Shown one piece after another: positions 8,086-17,235 of a stretch of DNA of 64,000 bases. The stretch is from NCBI RefSeq assembly GCF_003945545.1, contig NZ_CP029617.1, positions 3,421,001 to 3,485,000 of the forward strand. The letters run 5' to 3'. The notes under the pieces were generated by a model that had not been told where the DNA came from, ran no database searches, and saw only the letters and a program-made list of their open reading frames with translations. A program made the position numbers and the translations under genes. This DNA comes from Streptomyces sp. WAC 01529 (GTDB taxonomy: Bacteria > Actinomycetota > Actinomycetes > Streptomycetales > Streptomycetaceae). Within the stretch, counting starts at the first letter, position 1. Every line of letters starts with the position of its first letter.

Positions 8086-10386
8086 TCAGAGGGAGCCGTG
8101 GAAGGTGCGGTTGATCACGTCGAGCTGCTGGTCGCGGGTGAGCCGGATGAAGTTGACCGCGTATCCGGAGACCCGGATGGTCAGCTGCGGATAGTTCTCC
8201 GGGTGCTCCATGGCGTCTTCCAGGGTCGCCTTGTCCAGCACGTTGACGTTCATGTGGAAGCCGCCACTGGCCGTGTAGCCGTCCAGGACGCCGGCGAGGT
8301 TCGCGACCCGCTCCTCGGGGGTGCGGCCGAGCGCGTCCGGGGTGATGGTGTTGGTCAGCGAGATGCCGTCCTCGGCGTCGTCGTAGGGCAGCTTGGCGAC
8401 GGACATCGCCGAGGCGATGTAGCCGTGTTCGTCGCGGCCGTTCATCGGGTTGGCGCCCGGCGCGAAGGGGGTACCCGCGCGGCGGCCATCGGGGGTGTTG
8501 CCGGTCTTCTTGCCGTAGACGACGTTCGAGGTGATGGTCAGCACCGACTGGGTGTGGACCGCGTCCCGGTAGGTGGGGTGCTTGCGGATCTTCTCCATGA
8601 AGTCGTGCACGATGCGCCGGGCGATCTCGTCGGCGCGGTCGTCGTTGTTGCCGTAGGCGGGGTAGTCGCCCTCGATCTCGTAGTCGACGGCGAGGCCGCT
8701 CTCGTCGCGGATGACCTTGACCTTGGCGTGCTTGATGGCCGACAGGGAGTCGGCGGCGACCGAGAGACCCGCGATCCCGCACGCCATGGTGCGCAGGATC
8801 TCCTGGTCGTGCAGCGCCATCTCGAGGCGTTCGTAGGCGTACTTGTCGTGCATGTAGTGGATGACGTTGAGCGCGTGTACGTACGTCTTGGCGAGCCAGT
8901 CGAGCATCGCGTCGTAGCTCCGCGCGACGGTCTCGTAGTCCAGGTACTCGTCCTCGATGGGCGTGAAGCCCTGGACGACGGTCTTGCCGGACTTCTCGTC
9001 GCGTCCGCCGTTGATGGCGTAGAGGAGTGCCTTGGCGACGTTCACGCGGGCGCCGAAGAACTGCATCTGCTTGCCCATGGCCATCGCCGAGACGCAGCAG
9101 GCGATCGCGGTGTCGTCGCCGTACTTGGGCCGCATCAGCTCGTCCGACTCGAACTGGATGGCCGAAGTGTCGATGGCGACCCGGGCGGCGAACTCCTTGA
9201 AGCCCTCGGGCAGTTCCCGCGACCAGAAGACCGTGAGGTTCGGCTCGGGGGCGGGGCCGAGGTTGTAGAGGGTCTGGAGGGCGCGGAACGTGGTGCGGGA
9301 GACCAGCGGGCGGCCGTCCTCCCCGATCCCGGCCATGGACCAGGTGACCCATGTCGGGTCTCCGGAGAATCCCTCGTTGTACTCGGGGGTGCGCAGGAAG
9401 CGGACGATGCGGAGCTTGATGACGAAGTCGTCGATGAACTCCTGGGCGTCGGTCTCGGTGATGCGGCCGGCCTCGATGTCGCGCTGGAGGTAGATGTCGA
9501 GGAAGTTGTCGATGCGGCCGATCGACATGGCCGCGCCGTTCTGCTCCTTCACGGCGGCGAGGTAGGCGAAGTACAGCCACTGGATGGCCTCGCGGCCCGT
9601 GGTGGCGGGCAGGGAGATGTCGTAGCCGTAGGACATCGCCATGGCCTTCAGTTCCTTGAGGGCCTTGATCTGCTCGGAGATCTCCTCGCGTCCGCGGATG
9701 ACGTCCTCGGTGGCCCACTCTTCGCCGAGGGCGGCCTTGTCGGCCTCCTTCGCGGCGATCAGGCGGTCGACGCCGTAGAGGGCGACGCGGCGGTAGTCGC
9801 CGATGATGCGGCCGCGGCCGTAGGCGTCGGGCAGGCCCGTGATGATGCCGGAGGAGCGGCAGGCGCGGATCTCGGGGGTGTAGGCGTCGAAGACCCCTTC
9901 GTTGTGGGTCTTGCGCAGGTGCGTGTAGATGTCCCTGATCTCGGGGTCGGCCTCGTGCCCGTAGGCGTTGAGGGCGCCTTCGACCATCCGCCAGCCGCCG
10001 TTGGGCATGATGGCGCGCTTGAGCGGGGCGTCGGTCTGGAGGCCGACGATCAGGTCCCGGTGGTCGGCGGCGGTGCCGTCGATGTAGCCGGGCTTGAAGG
10101 CGTCGATGCGGGAGGGGGTCTTCACGTCGACGTCGTGGATGCCGCGCTCGATCTCCGTGGGGAACATGGAGAGGAGCTTCTGCCAGACCTGGGTGGTGCG
10201 TTCGGTCGCGCCCGCCAGGAAGGAGGCGTCCCCCTCGTAGGGGGTGTAGTTCTGCTGCACGAAGTCGCGGACGTCGACGGTGTCCCGCCACAGGCCGCCC
10301 TTGAAGCCGTCCCAGGCCTTGCCGTCCCAGGCCTTTCCGCCCCAGGCCTCGGCGTTCACGGTTGCTTCCGCAGGAGTGGCAGTCAT
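8086..10386 (-). CDS. pflB: Formate C-acetyltransferase (pyruvate formate-lyase)
   Basis: Converts pyruvate and CoA to acetyl-CoA and formate by a glycyl-radical mechanism. Both signatures are present: the catalytic Cys pair in I-A-C-C-V-S-A-M near residue 430 and the C-terminal radical-glycine loop R-V-S-G-Y-A-V near residue 741. Length 766 aa matches the family. The frame extends upstream to 10431, but ATG 10386 has GGAAGG about 8 nt before it. The N-terminus has a small W-D-G-K-A-W-D-G repeat. It is first in an operon with pflA. The region upstream carries a DosR/OsdR-like box (10471-10491), which suggests induction by hypoxia. Confidence 0.95.
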   Translation of the reverse strand: MTATPAEATVNAEAWGGKAWDGKAWDGFKGGLWRDTVDVRDFVQQNYTPYEGDASFLAGATERTTQVWQKLLSMFPTEIERGIHDVDVKTPSRIDAFKPGYIDGTAADHRDLIVGLQTDAPLKRAIMPNGGWRMVEGALNAYGHEADPEIRDIYTHLRKTHNEGVFDAYTPEIRACRSSGIITGLPDAYGRGRIIGDYRRVALYGVDRLIAAKEADKAALGEEWATEDVIRGREEISEQIKALKELKAMAMSYGYDISLPATTGREAIQWLYFAYLAAVKEQNGAAMSIGRIDNFLDIYLQRDIEAGRITETDAQEFIDDFVIKLRIVRFLRTPEYNEGFSGDPTWVTWSMAGIGEDGRPLVSRTTFRALQTLYNLGPAPEPNLTVFWSRELPEGFKEFAARVAIDTSAIQFESDELMRPKYGDDTAIACCVSAMAMGKQMQFFGARVNVAKALLYAINGGRDEKSGKTVVQGFTPIEDEYLDYETVARSYDAMLDWLAKTYVHALNVIHYMHDKYAYERLEMALHDQEILRTMACGIAGLSVAADSLSAIKHAKVKVIRDESGLAVDYEIEGDYPAYGNNDDRADEIARRIVHDFMEKIRKHPTYRDAVHTQSVLTITSNVVYGKKTGNTPDGRRAGTPFAPGANPMNGRDEHGYIASAMSVAKLPYDDAEDGISLTNTITPDALGRTPEERVANLAGVLDGYTASGGFHMNVNVLDKATLEDAMEHPENYPQLTIRVSGYAVNFIRLTRDQQLDVINRTFHGSL

Positions 10387-10470
10387 GACCCGCACCTTCC
10401 GTCTCGCTTCTTCGCTCTGTCCCCATTCCACTCCTGTCCGATCGATCAGTGGCCCCGCAATGGTCCTCAG

Positions 10471-10491
10471 TTCGGGGCCGAACGTCCTGAC
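10471..10491. promoter_or_regulatory. DosR/OsdR-like hypoxia box upstream of pflB
   Basis: A 21-bp imperfect palindrome with half-sites TTCGGGGCC and CGTCCTGAC. Compared with the DevR/DosR consensus TTSGGGACYWWWRGTCCCSAA (a published family motif), I count 16 of 21 matching positions. It lies 85-105 bp upstream of the pflB start. Binding is inferred, not shown. Confidence 0.45.
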
Positions 10492-10499
10492 CCGGCAGA

Positions 10500-10535
10500 G
10501 GGCCGGGCCGGGTGGTCACCCACCCGGCCCGGCCC
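10500..10535. terminator. Strong hairpin between narK and pflB
   Basis: gggccgggccgggtgg (10500-10515) pairs perfectly over 16 bp with ccacccggcccggccc (10520-10535) around the 4-nt loop tcac. It lies just downstream of the narK stop (10564) and so probably ends narK transcription before pflB. There is no T-run, as is common in Streptomyces. Confidence 0.8.
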
Positions 10536-10563
10536 GACATCACTGCTCACGCCGCCCGGGGCG

Positions 10564-11997
10564 TCAGCTCGGCGACTCGGCGCCCTTGCGGGCGTAGAAC
10601 CACCAGGCGACCGCGACGCAGCTGACGTAGAAGGCGACGAAGCCCCACATCGCACTGGTCACCGCGAAGTTGGCGAACATCGCCGGGATGAAGAAGAAGC
10701 CGTACGCCGCGATGGCGGAGGTGAAGCCGGTGACCGCGCCCGCCTCCATCTCCGACTGCTTCAGCGCCTTCGCGTACTCGGGCGTGCCCTCCGTGAGGCC
10801 CTTCAGGTGCTGGTTGCGGAAGATCACCGGGATCTGGCGGAACGTGGAGCCGTTGCCGATGCCGGAGAAGAAGAACGCGCACAGGAAGCAGGCGAAGAAG
10901 CCCCAGAAGTTGCCGTTGCCGCCGCCGGAGGGCAGGAAGTTGATGACGCCGATGATCGACAGCGCCATGCCGACGAAGGAGATGATGGTGACCCTCGCCC
11001 CACCGATCTTGTCGGCGATCCAGCCGCCGGCCCAGCGCGCGAGCGCGCCGACGGCCGGGCCCATCCAGGCGTACGTGGCCGCGGAGTAGGCCGCGTCGAT
11101 CGGGGTGAACGTGGTCTTGATGAGCATCGGCAGGGCCGCGGCGAAGCCGATGAAGGAGCCGAAGGTGCCGACGTAGAGCCAGGTCATCAGCCAGTTGTGC
11201 TTGCGCCTGAAGATGATCTTCTGCTGGCTGAAGGGGGTGGAGGCGACCTTGAGGTCGTTCTGGCCGAACCACGCGACGGCGGCCAGGATCACCAGGACGG
11301 GCACCCACAGGAACGCGGCGTTCTGCAGCCAGACCGGTGTGCCGTCCGCCTTGTGCTGGGCGGAGCCGACCGCGATGACCGAGCTGGTGATGACGATCGG
11401 GGTGACCAGCTGGACGACGGAGACGCCGAGGTTGCCGAGGCCGCCGTTGATGCCGGTCGCGTTGCCCTTGTCCCGCTTGGGGAAGAAGAAGCCGATGTTG
11501 GCCAGCGAGGAGGCGAAGTTGGCGCCGCCGACGCCGCACAGGGCCGCGATGGCGATCATCACGCCGTACGAGGTGTCGGGGTTCTGGACCGCGATGCCGA
11601 GCCAGATCAGCGGGATGACCAGGACGACCGTGGAGAGCGCGGTGAAGCGGCGCTGGCCGATCATCGGGCCGAGGAAGGTGTAGAGGATCCGGGCCGTGCC
11701 GCCGGTGAGGCCGGGGACCGCCGTCAGCCAGAAGAGCTGGGAGGTGGAGAAGGTGAAGCCGACGTCGGCGAGGTTGGTCGCGGTGACCGACCACACCTGC
11801 CAGACCACGAAGGCGACCAGGAGGGCGGGGACGGCGATCCACAGGTTGCGGGCGGCGACCTTCTTTCCGGTGGACTTCCAGAAGAGTTCGTTCTCCGGTT
11901 CCCAGTCGGTGATGGTCCGGCCGGGGCGGTACTGCGCGGGGGCGTAGGACGTGCCCGCGGGCGTGGTCCGCGTCTCTTGGGCGGCAGGCGATCTCAT
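10564..11997 (-). CDS. narK: NarK-type nitrate/nitrite transporter (MFS)
   Basis: Inner-membrane nitrate/nitrite porter of the NNP branch of the MFS, 477 aa with about 12 membrane segments. It shows family features such as G-x-L-x-N-L-G, the nitrate-signature-like G-V-G-G-A-N-F-A-S-S-L-A-N-I near residue 165, and S-G-I-G-N-G-S-T-F-R-Q-I-P near residue 380. The N-terminus has the family motif I-T-D-W-E-P-E-N-E-L-F-W. ATG 11997 is chosen. No narGHJI genes are nearby, so the reductase must be elsewhere if the transporter feeds respiration. It stands beside pflBA, consistent with a low-oxygen role. Confidence 0.9.
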   Translation of the reverse strand: MRSPAAQETRTTPAGTSYAPAQYRPGRTITDWEPENELFWKSTGKKVAARNLWIAVPALLVAFVVWQVWSVTATNLADVGFTFSTSQLFWLTAVPGLTGGTARILYTFLGPMIGQRRFTALSTVVLVIPLIWLGIAVQNPDTSYGVMIAIAALCGVGGANFASSLANIGFFFPKRDKGNATGINGGLGNLGVSVVQLVTPIVITSSVIAVGSAQHKADGTPVWLQNAAFLWVPVLVILAAVAWFGQNDLKVASTPFSQQKIIFRRKHNWLMTWLYVGTFGSFIGFAAALPMLIKTTFTPIDAAYSAATYAWMGPAVGALARWAGGWIADKIGGARVTIISFVGMALSIIGVINFLPSGGGNGNFWGFFACFLCAFFFSGIGNGSTFRQIPVIFRNQHLKGLTEGTPEYAKALKQSEMEAGAVTGFTSAIAAYGFFFIPAMFANFAVTSAMWGFVAFYVSCVAVAWWFYARKGAESPS

Positions 11998-12123
11998 GTT
12001 GGTTCCCGGTTCGCTCAGGGTCCCGACCTTGCCACGGGGCCTGACCCTTCCAAGGTCGTCTTCCGGGCGCTTCGGCGGCAGGGTCGTAGGGCATGCGAGG
12101 GCCGGCCCAAAGGCATGAACATC

Positions 12124-12144
12124 AAGGGGACTTCGGACCCCGTG
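12124..12144. promoter_or_regulatory. Possible second DosR/OsdR-like site upstream of narK
   Basis: An imperfect palindrome with half-sites GGGGACTT and GGACCCCG. Its left half fits the DosR consensus GGGAC-Y well and its right half is weaker (13 of 21 positions by my count). It lies about 130 bp upstream of narK and 77 bp upstream of the divergent LtrA gene, so either or both could be targets. Confidence 0.3.
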
Positions 12145-12220
12145 CGCCGCCCGGGTGGCCCTCCTGCCGCGCCGGGCGGCGCAGCCCGGTTCGGCGTACG
12201 CCTTCTGCTGTGGTGGAGGC

Positions 12221-13486
12221 ATGACGTCCACTTCTGGCCCTTCCGACTCGACCGGTGCCGGTTCTTCCGGCGCTCCCGGCCCTTCCAGCGCTCCCGGCCC
12301 TTCCGGCTCACCGGCCTTCGCCAAGCCCCTGCGCCCCCTCCTCGCCCGCGGGCGAGACGAAGAGCACCGCGCCGCGACGCCGCTCGAACTCTTCTTCGAT
12401 CTCTGTTTCGTCGTGGCGGTGGCGCAGGCCGGTGCCGAGCTGGTGCACTCCGTCGCCGAGGCGCACGCGGGCGAGGGCATCCTGTACTACGCGATGGTCT
12501 TCCTCGCGCTGTTCTGGGCCTGGGTCAACTTCTCGTGGTTCGCTTCGGCGTACGACAACGACGACGTGCTGTACCGCGTGGTCACGCTGATCCAGATCGC
12601 CGGTGTCCTCGTCTTCGCCGCCGGGGTCTCCAAGGCCTTCCAGGACCACGACTTCCTGCTGCTCTGGCTCGGCTACCTGATCATGCGGATCGCGCTCTCC
12701 TCGCAGTGGCTACGGGTGGCCAAAGCGGCGAGGGGCGCCGAGCGCACCACCGCCCTGCGGTACGCGGCCGGTGTGGTGATCTGTCAGATCGGCTGGTCGG
12801 GACTGCTGTTCCTGCCGGAGGACGCCCGGCCCTGGCTCTTCCTCGTGATGGCGATCGCCGAGATGTGCGTGCCGTTGATCGCGGAGCGGGCGTACACGAC
12901 GGCCTGGCACCCGCATCACATCTCGGAGCGGTACGGCCTGTTCACGATCATCGTGCTCGGCGAGACGATCGCGGCGGCGACGGTCGCGGTGAAGTCGGGC
13001 ACCGAGGAGAACGACGCCCTCGACGAACTCCTGCCCATCGCCGCGGGCGGGCTGCTCATCGTCTTCGCCGCCTGGTGGATCTACTTCGTCGTGCCCGCTC
13101 ATGGTCGGCTGCGCGGCAACCGCCAGGCATTCCTGTGGGGTTACGGCCACTACGTGATCCTCGGCTCGGCCGCGGCGATCGGTGCCGGGATCGAGGTAGC
13201 GGTCGAGGAGGCCGTCGGCAAGGCGCACATCTCGACCCTGGCCGCGTCGGCCGCGGTGACGGTGCCGACGGCCCTGTATCTGCTCACCGTCTGGGCGCTG
13301 CACTCCCGGTACTTCAAGGTGGGCATCGCGCAGCAGATGGTGCTGCCGGTGAGTGCGTTGGCGACGCTGGCGAGTACGTTCGCGGGGCGCTGGGCGGTGC
13401 TCGTGGCGGGCATCGTGGCGGTGGTGACGGTCGCGACGGGGGTGACGCTCACGGCCCGGATGAACCGCGCCGCCCGGTCCGCATAA
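12221..13486 (+). CDS. Low temperature requirement protein A (LtrA) family membrane protein
   Basis: Polytopic membrane protein of 421 aa. After a Ser/Gly/Pro-rich N-terminal stretch (residues 1-40), the LtrA domain begins with the conserved T-P-L-E-L-F-F-D-L-C-F-V-V-A-V-A motif. About 11-12 hydrophobic segments follow, including W-A-W-V-N-F-S-W-F-A-S-A-Y and the motif I-V-L-G-E-T-I near residue 245. Biochemical function of the family is unknown; the name comes from a Listeria cold-growth mutant. ATG 12221 sits right after GGTGGAGG, closer than ideal. The coding DNA for the N-terminus holds a short direct repeat (agcgctcccggcccttcc). Confidence 0.85.
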   Translation: MTSTSGPSDSTGAGSSGAPGPSSAPGPSGSPAFAKPLRPLLARGRDEEHRAATPLELFFDLCFVVAVAQAGAELVHSVAEAHAGEGILYYAMVFLALFWAWVNFSWFASAYDNDDVLYRVVTLIQIAGVLVFAAGVSKAFQDHDFLLLWLGYLIMRIALSSQWLRVAKAARGAERTTALRYAAGVVICQIGWSGLLFLPEDARPWLFLVMAIAEMCVPLIAERAYTTAWHPHHISERYGLFTIIVLGETIAAATVAVKSGTEENDALDELLPIAAGGLLIVFAAWWIYFVVPAHGRLRGNRQAFLWGYGHYVILGSAAAIGAGIEVAVEEAVGKAHISTLAASAAVTVPTALYLLTVWALHSRYFKVGIAQQMVLPVSALATLASTFAGRWAVLVAGIVAVVTVATGVTLTARMNRAARSA

Positions 13487-13557
13487 GGCGCCGCGCACGG
13501 TGCGAAGGGCCGCCGCGCGCGGTACACACGGCCGCCGCGCGTGGTACGCATCGTCGT

Positions 13558-14604
13558 ATGACTACTGACTCCCTGACCGATGTGGCGGGACTGCGCGTCG
13601 GGCACGCCACCCGGCGCGGCGACGGACAACTGACGGGAACGACGGTCGTGTTGGCACCCGAGGGCGGGGCTGTCGCCGCCGTGGACGTGCGCGGCGGCGG
13701 GCCCGGTACCCGGGAGACCGACGCCCTCGACCCGCGCAATCTGGTGCAGCGCGTCGAGGCCGTCGTCCTCACCGGTGGCAGCGCGTACGGCCTGGACGCC
13801 GCGTCCGGGGTGGTCGCGTGGCTGGAGGAGCGGGGCCGCGGGGTGCGGGTCGGCGCCGATCCCTCCCACGTCGTGCCCGTGGTCCCGGCCGCCTGCGTCT
13901 TCGACCTGGGGCGCGGCGGTGACTTCAAGGCCCGCCCCGACGCGGCGACCGGCAGGGCCGCAGTGGAGGCGGCCGCCCGTACCGAACCGTTCGCGCCGGT
14001 GGAGGAGGGCAACGTCGGGGCGGGGACCGGCGCGGTGGTCGGCAGGCTCAAGGGCGGCATCGGCAGCGCGAGCGTCCGGCTCGACTCGGGCATCACGGTC
14101 GCGGCGCTGGTCGTGGCGAACGCCTCGGGTTCGGGGTTCGACCCGGCGACGGGCGCGCTGTACGGGGAGTACTTCGCGGGGCGGCGCGTCGGCTACCCCG
14201 CGCCGGAGGTCCACGAGGAGGCCACGCGCCGCCTCGCCGACGCCGTGGCCGAGAGTGGGCCGCCGCCCCTGAACACCACCCTCGCCGTCGTCGCCACCGA
14301 CGCCGACCTGACCAAGGCCCAGGCGCAGAAGCTCGCCGGGACCTCGCACGACGGCATGGCGCGTGCCGTGCGCCCGGTCCATCTTCTCAACGACGGCGAC
14401 ACGGTCTTCGCCCTCGCCACCGGGGAGCGCCCGCTGGACGCCGGGAGCCCGCTCGCGCTCAACGAGATCCTCGCCGCGGGCGCGGACATGGTGACGGCCG
14501 CGATCGTGCGGGCGCTGCTGGCCGCGGAGTCCGTCCGGACGCCTGGCGGCACGTTCCCGGCGTACCTCGACCTCTACGGAAAGGGACGCCACCAGAGCCC
14601 GTAA
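13558..14604 (+). CDS. P1 family (S58, DmpA-like) aminopeptidase
   Basis: Member of the DmpA/BapA L-aminopeptidase/D-esterase family, Ntn-type hydrolases that split themselves in two to expose the nucleophile. Family motifs are V-A-G-L-R-V-G-H at the N-terminus, L-T-G-G-S-A-Y-G-L-D near residue 73, G-N-V-G-A-G-T-G-A near residue 152, and N-T-T-L-A-V-V-A-T-D-A near residue 240, where autoprocessing is expected. Length 348 aa is normal. ATG 13558 is chosen by homology of the start (MTTDSLTDV); an open frame runs on for kilobases upstream but is a chance antisense/shadow frame. No signal peptide; cytoplasmic. Substrate unknown. Confidence 0.85.
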   Translation: MTTDSLTDVAGLRVGHATRRGDGQLTGTTVVLAPEGGAVAAVDVRGGGPGTRETDALDPRNLVQRVEAVVLTGGSAYGLDAASGVVAWLEERGRGVRVGADPSHVVPVVPAACVFDLGRGGDFKARPDAATGRAAVEAAARTEPFAPVEEGNVGAGTGAVVGRLKGGIGSASVRLDSGITVAALVVANASGSGFDPATGALYGEYFAGRRVGYPAPEVHEEATRRLADAVAESGPPPLNTTLAVVATDADLTKAQAQKLAGTSHDGMARAVRPVHLLNDGDTVFALATGERPLDAGSPLALNEILAAGADMVTAAIVRALLAAESVRTPGGTFPAYLDLYGKGRHQSP

Positions 14605-14698
14605 ATGTGCCCGCGCTCACACCCCGCGGAGGGAACTACTCCGCGTGTGGGGCCGCTCTTTAGTCGTACTGGATCAGAACACGTACTTGGAGCAGCTC

Positions 14699-15916
14699 GT
14701 GACAAGGTCAGTCATAGTCAACCCCCGGCGCCGTGCCCTGCTGGCAGCCACCGCGCTCGCTGCCGTGGGCGCGCTGACCCTCACGGCCTGCGGCGGAGAC
14801 GCGGACGCCGACAACGACAAGAAGGGTGCGAGCGCCGCCGCCAAGGGCGCCGACATCACCATCTCCTCCAAGGACGGCGCCACCGACGCCTCGATCAACG
14901 CCACCGGCGTCAAGGTCAAGCACGGCAAGCTGACCAGCGTGAAGATGACGTCGGTGACGTCCGGCGCCGCCGTCGAGGGCACCATCTCCGCCGACGGCAC
15001 CACCTGGAAGCCCAAGGCCCAGCTGGAGCGCGGCACCAAGTACAAGGTGACCGCCAACGCCAAGGACGCCAAGGGCAACGCGGCGACGGAGAACGCGACG
15101 TTCACCACCGTCTCCTCCGCCAACAGCTTCATCGGCAGCTACACCCCGGACGGCGGCGCCAAGGTCGGCGTCGGCATGCCGGTCTCCTTCAACTTCGACA
15201 AGGCGATCACGGAGAAGAAGGACGTCCAGTCGCACATCACGGTGACGTCCAGCAGCGGCCAGAAGGTCGTCGGCCACTGGTTCGGCAACCAGCGCCTGGA
15301 CTTCAGGCCCGAGGAGTACTGGAAGGCCGGCTCCAAGGTCACCATGAAGATCAACCTGGACGGCGTGAAGGGTGGCAACGGCATCACGGGCGTGCAGCAC
15401 AAGACGGTCACCTTCACCGTCGGCCGCGCGCAGGTCTCCACCGTCGACGTCAAGACCAAGAAGATGACGGTCGAGCGGGACGGCAAGGTCATCAAGACCA
15501 TCCCGATCTCCGCGGGCAGCCCGTCGAACCCGACGTACAACGGCAAGATGGTGATCTCGGAGAAGTTCACCCAGACCCGGATGAACGGCGACACGGTCGG
15601 CTTCGGCGGGGAGTACGACATCAAGGACGTGCCGCACGCCATGCGCCTGTCCACGTCGGGCACCTTCATCCACGGCAACTACTGGGGCTCGCCGTCCATC
15701 TTCGGCAGCGCCAACACCAGCCACGGCTGTGTCGGCCTCCAGGACGCGCGCGGCGCGGGCGACCCGAACACCATGGGCGCCTGGTTCTTCAACAACTCCC
15801 TGATCGGTGACGTCGTGACGGTCACCGGCTCCCCCGACAAGACGATCGCCCCGGACAACGGCCTCAACGGCTGGAACATGTCCTGGAGCGAGTGGACGGC
15901 GGGCAGCGCGACCTGA
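14699..15916 (+). CDS. L,D-transpeptidase lipoprotein (Ig-like domains + YkuD)
   Basis: Envelope enzyme that forms 3-3 cross-links in peptidoglycan. The signal peptide is R-R-R-A-L-L-A-A-T-A-L then lipobox L-T-A-C with Cys31, so it is a lipoprotein. Two Ig-like domains (about residues 50-145 and 150-255) lead to the YkuD catalytic domain (about 260-380). The active-site motif H-G-N-Y-W...S-H-G-C-V-G-L is complete. Length 405 aa is typical of the actinobacterial Ig-Ig-YkuD type. GTG 14699 is chosen because GGAG lies 6 nt upstream. Two hairpins follow the gene. Confidence 0.93.
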   Translation: MTRSVIVNPRRRALLAATALAAVGALTLTACGGDADADNDKKGASAAAKGADITISSKDGATDASINATGVKVKHGKLTSVKMTSVTSGAAVEGTISADGTTWKPKAQLERGTKYKVTANAKDAKGNAATENATFTTVSSANSFIGSYTPDGGAKVGVGMPVSFNFDKAITEKKDVQSHITVTSSSGQKVVGHWFGNQRLDFRPEEYWKAGSKVTMKINLDGVKGGNGITGVQHKTVTFTVGRAQVSTVDVKTKKMTVERDGKVIKTIPISAGSPSNPTYNGKMVISEKFTQTRMNGDTVGFGGEYDIKDVPHAMRLSTSGTFIHGNYWGSPSIFGSANTSHGCVGLQDARGAGDPNTMGAWFFNNSLIGDVVTVTGSPDKTIAPDNGLNGWNMSWSEWTAGSAT

Positions 15917-15937
15917 CGCACCCCTCCGGGGTGCGTC
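15915..15937. terminator. Hairpin at the L,D-transpeptidase stop
   Basis: gacgcacccc (15915-15924) pairs perfectly with ggggtgcgtc (15928-15937) across a 3-nt loop. The stem begins within the stop codon. Confidence 0.7.
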
Positions 15938-15977
15938 TCCCGCCTCCCGGCGCGCACCTCGCGCGCCCCTCAACTGA

Positions 15978-16010
15978 GCGAGCCACGTGGGAACTTCCCT
16001 CGTGGCTCGC
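15978..16010. terminator. Second hairpin terminator
   Basis: gcgagccacg (15978-15987) pairs perfectly with cgtggctcgc (16001-16010) around a 13-nt loop, followed by gcgtttt. A Rho-independent-like terminator backing up the first one. Confidence 0.75.
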
Positions 16011-16097
16011 GCGTTTTCCCGTTCCCGGGCACGATGTCCGACCCAGGGGCTACGGTATGCACTCACCAGGTGACATGCAGCAACGCCGGGAGAAGCC

Positions 16098-16856
16098 TTG
16101 AGCGTTCCGTACGAAACGGCGTACGAGCCACCCGAGTCGCCCGAGCCACACTCTCCGGAGGAGCATCTCGAGCGACTCCTCGGCCGTGCCCTGAACTCCT
16201 TCGACCTGCCGGACGAGGTCATACGCCGCCTCGAATCGGCCCTCGCGCACGACAGTTCCCTGCACTCCGCGCACCACAGCGCGGGCCTGCACCGCGAGAC
16301 GTACAGACACACCTGGCTGCTCGCCGACGCCTCCGTGCTCACCCTCTGGGAGCTGGTCCACAACACCGCGCAGGGCAGCACCCCGACGTATGAGATCTAC
16401 GCCGACGAGGAGGAGGCGGGCGTCGCCACCTCGCGGCTGCCGCTGCCGCCCGATCCGCCGCCGTGCGGCCGGCCCGTCGCGCTCCAGCTGCCCGCCGACC
16501 CCGGGCCCCGGCACGTGTACGCGCCGGACAACTCCGCGGACCACGCGCGCCGCCTGCTGCGCCGCGCGGAGAACGTCGAGGACCGGCCCGGGGAGGACAT
16601 CGCGCGGCTGCTGCGGGCGGCGTTCGCGCACCAGATAACGCAGGCGTTCGGCCGTCCCGGTCTGAGCGGCGAGGCGCGCGTGAGCTTCTCGCTCTACGAG
16701 CACGCGTTCCTGCTCTTCGACGGCGGCGAGATCAGCCTGTGGGAGGTCGAGCACACGCTCACCCCCGACCGCCGCCACATGTGCGAGGTGTACGCCACCG
16801 AGGCGGCGGCCCGCGCCGCGATGGAGCGCAGGGCCAGGAACGCGGCAGCGGGCTAG
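16098..16856 (+). CDS. DUF6227 family protein
   Basis: 252-aa cytoplasmic protein of a Streptomyces-specific family of unknown function that I recognise as DUF6227. It has two related halves, each with a pattern of the form T-W-L-L-A-D/A-F-L-L-F-D ... L-W-E-L/V-E-H-T followed by Y-E-I-Y-A-D-E-E/C-E-V-Y-A-T-E, which suggests an internal duplication (about residues 60-105 and 200-250). TTG 16098 is the only well placed start, with GGGAGA about 6 nt upstream. No catalytic motif is visible. Confidence 0.75.
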   Translation: MSVPYETAYEPPESPEPHSPEEHLERLLGRALNSFDLPDEVIRRLESALAHDSSLHSAHHSAGLHRETYRHTWLLADASVLTLWELVHNTAQGSTPTYEIYADEEEAGVATSRLPLPPDPPPCGRPVALQLPADPGPRHVYAPDNSADHARRLLRRAENVEDRPGEDIARLLRAAFAHQITQAFGRPGLSGEARVSFSLYEHAFLLFDGGEISLWEVEHTLTPDRRHMCEVYATEAAARAAMERRARNAAAG

Positions 16857-16871
16857 GAGCGTGGCAGTCGG

Positions 16872-17126
16872 CTAGGAGCGCCGGTCTCCGTACTGACGTA
16901 CGAGACCGGCGAAGGCCGCCCGCTCGTCCGCGGTGAGTTCCACGGTCTCCGCGCGCGGCGGGCCCTGCTGGCCCGGCAGCACGGAGAGCGCCTGGGACGC
17001 GCGCCACACCTCCGCGCCCGGGCGCTCCCTGCGCATCACCCGCACCAGGCCGACGGCCCAGACCACGGTCGCCACGGCCAGCGCGGCCACGCCTATCTGC
17101 TGAACGATCGAGACATCCCGGAACAT
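16872..17126 (-). CDS. Small single-pass membrane protein, unknown function
   Basis: 84-aa protein that starts at ATG 17126 (MFRDVSIVQQIG). One membrane helix lies at about residues 8-30, followed by a basic R-V-M-R-R-E-R and a cytoplasmic tail ending in E-L-T-A-D-E-R-A-A-F-A-G-L-V-R-Q-Y-G-D. It is convergent with the DUF6227 gene, 16 bp away. No family recognised. Confidence 0.6.
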   Translation of the reverse strand: MFRDVSIVQQIGVAALAVATVVWAVGLVRVMRRERPGAEVWRASQALSVLPGQQGPPRAETVELTADERAAFAGLVRQYGDRRS

Positions 17127-17235
17127 GCGGCCCAGTAGACAACAAGTCCCGGGACTTCCGACAGGGGGGTTATGGGGCTTAGGTCCTGAAGTGACGCAAG
17201 TCGCATACGCCCTGGTGTGCACCGGCGCTTCAGAG

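Noticed and set aside
8033..10543. 836-codon minus-strand frame overlapping pflB
   Set aside because: Arg/His/Gly-rich frame-shifted shadow of pflB; pflB itself has complete active-site motifs.
6313..14604. A single open frame of 2763 codons on the plus strand
   Set aside because: It runs antisense to pflA, pflB and narK and through other real genes; only its last part (from 13558) is a true gene. Long shadow frames are normal at this GC content.
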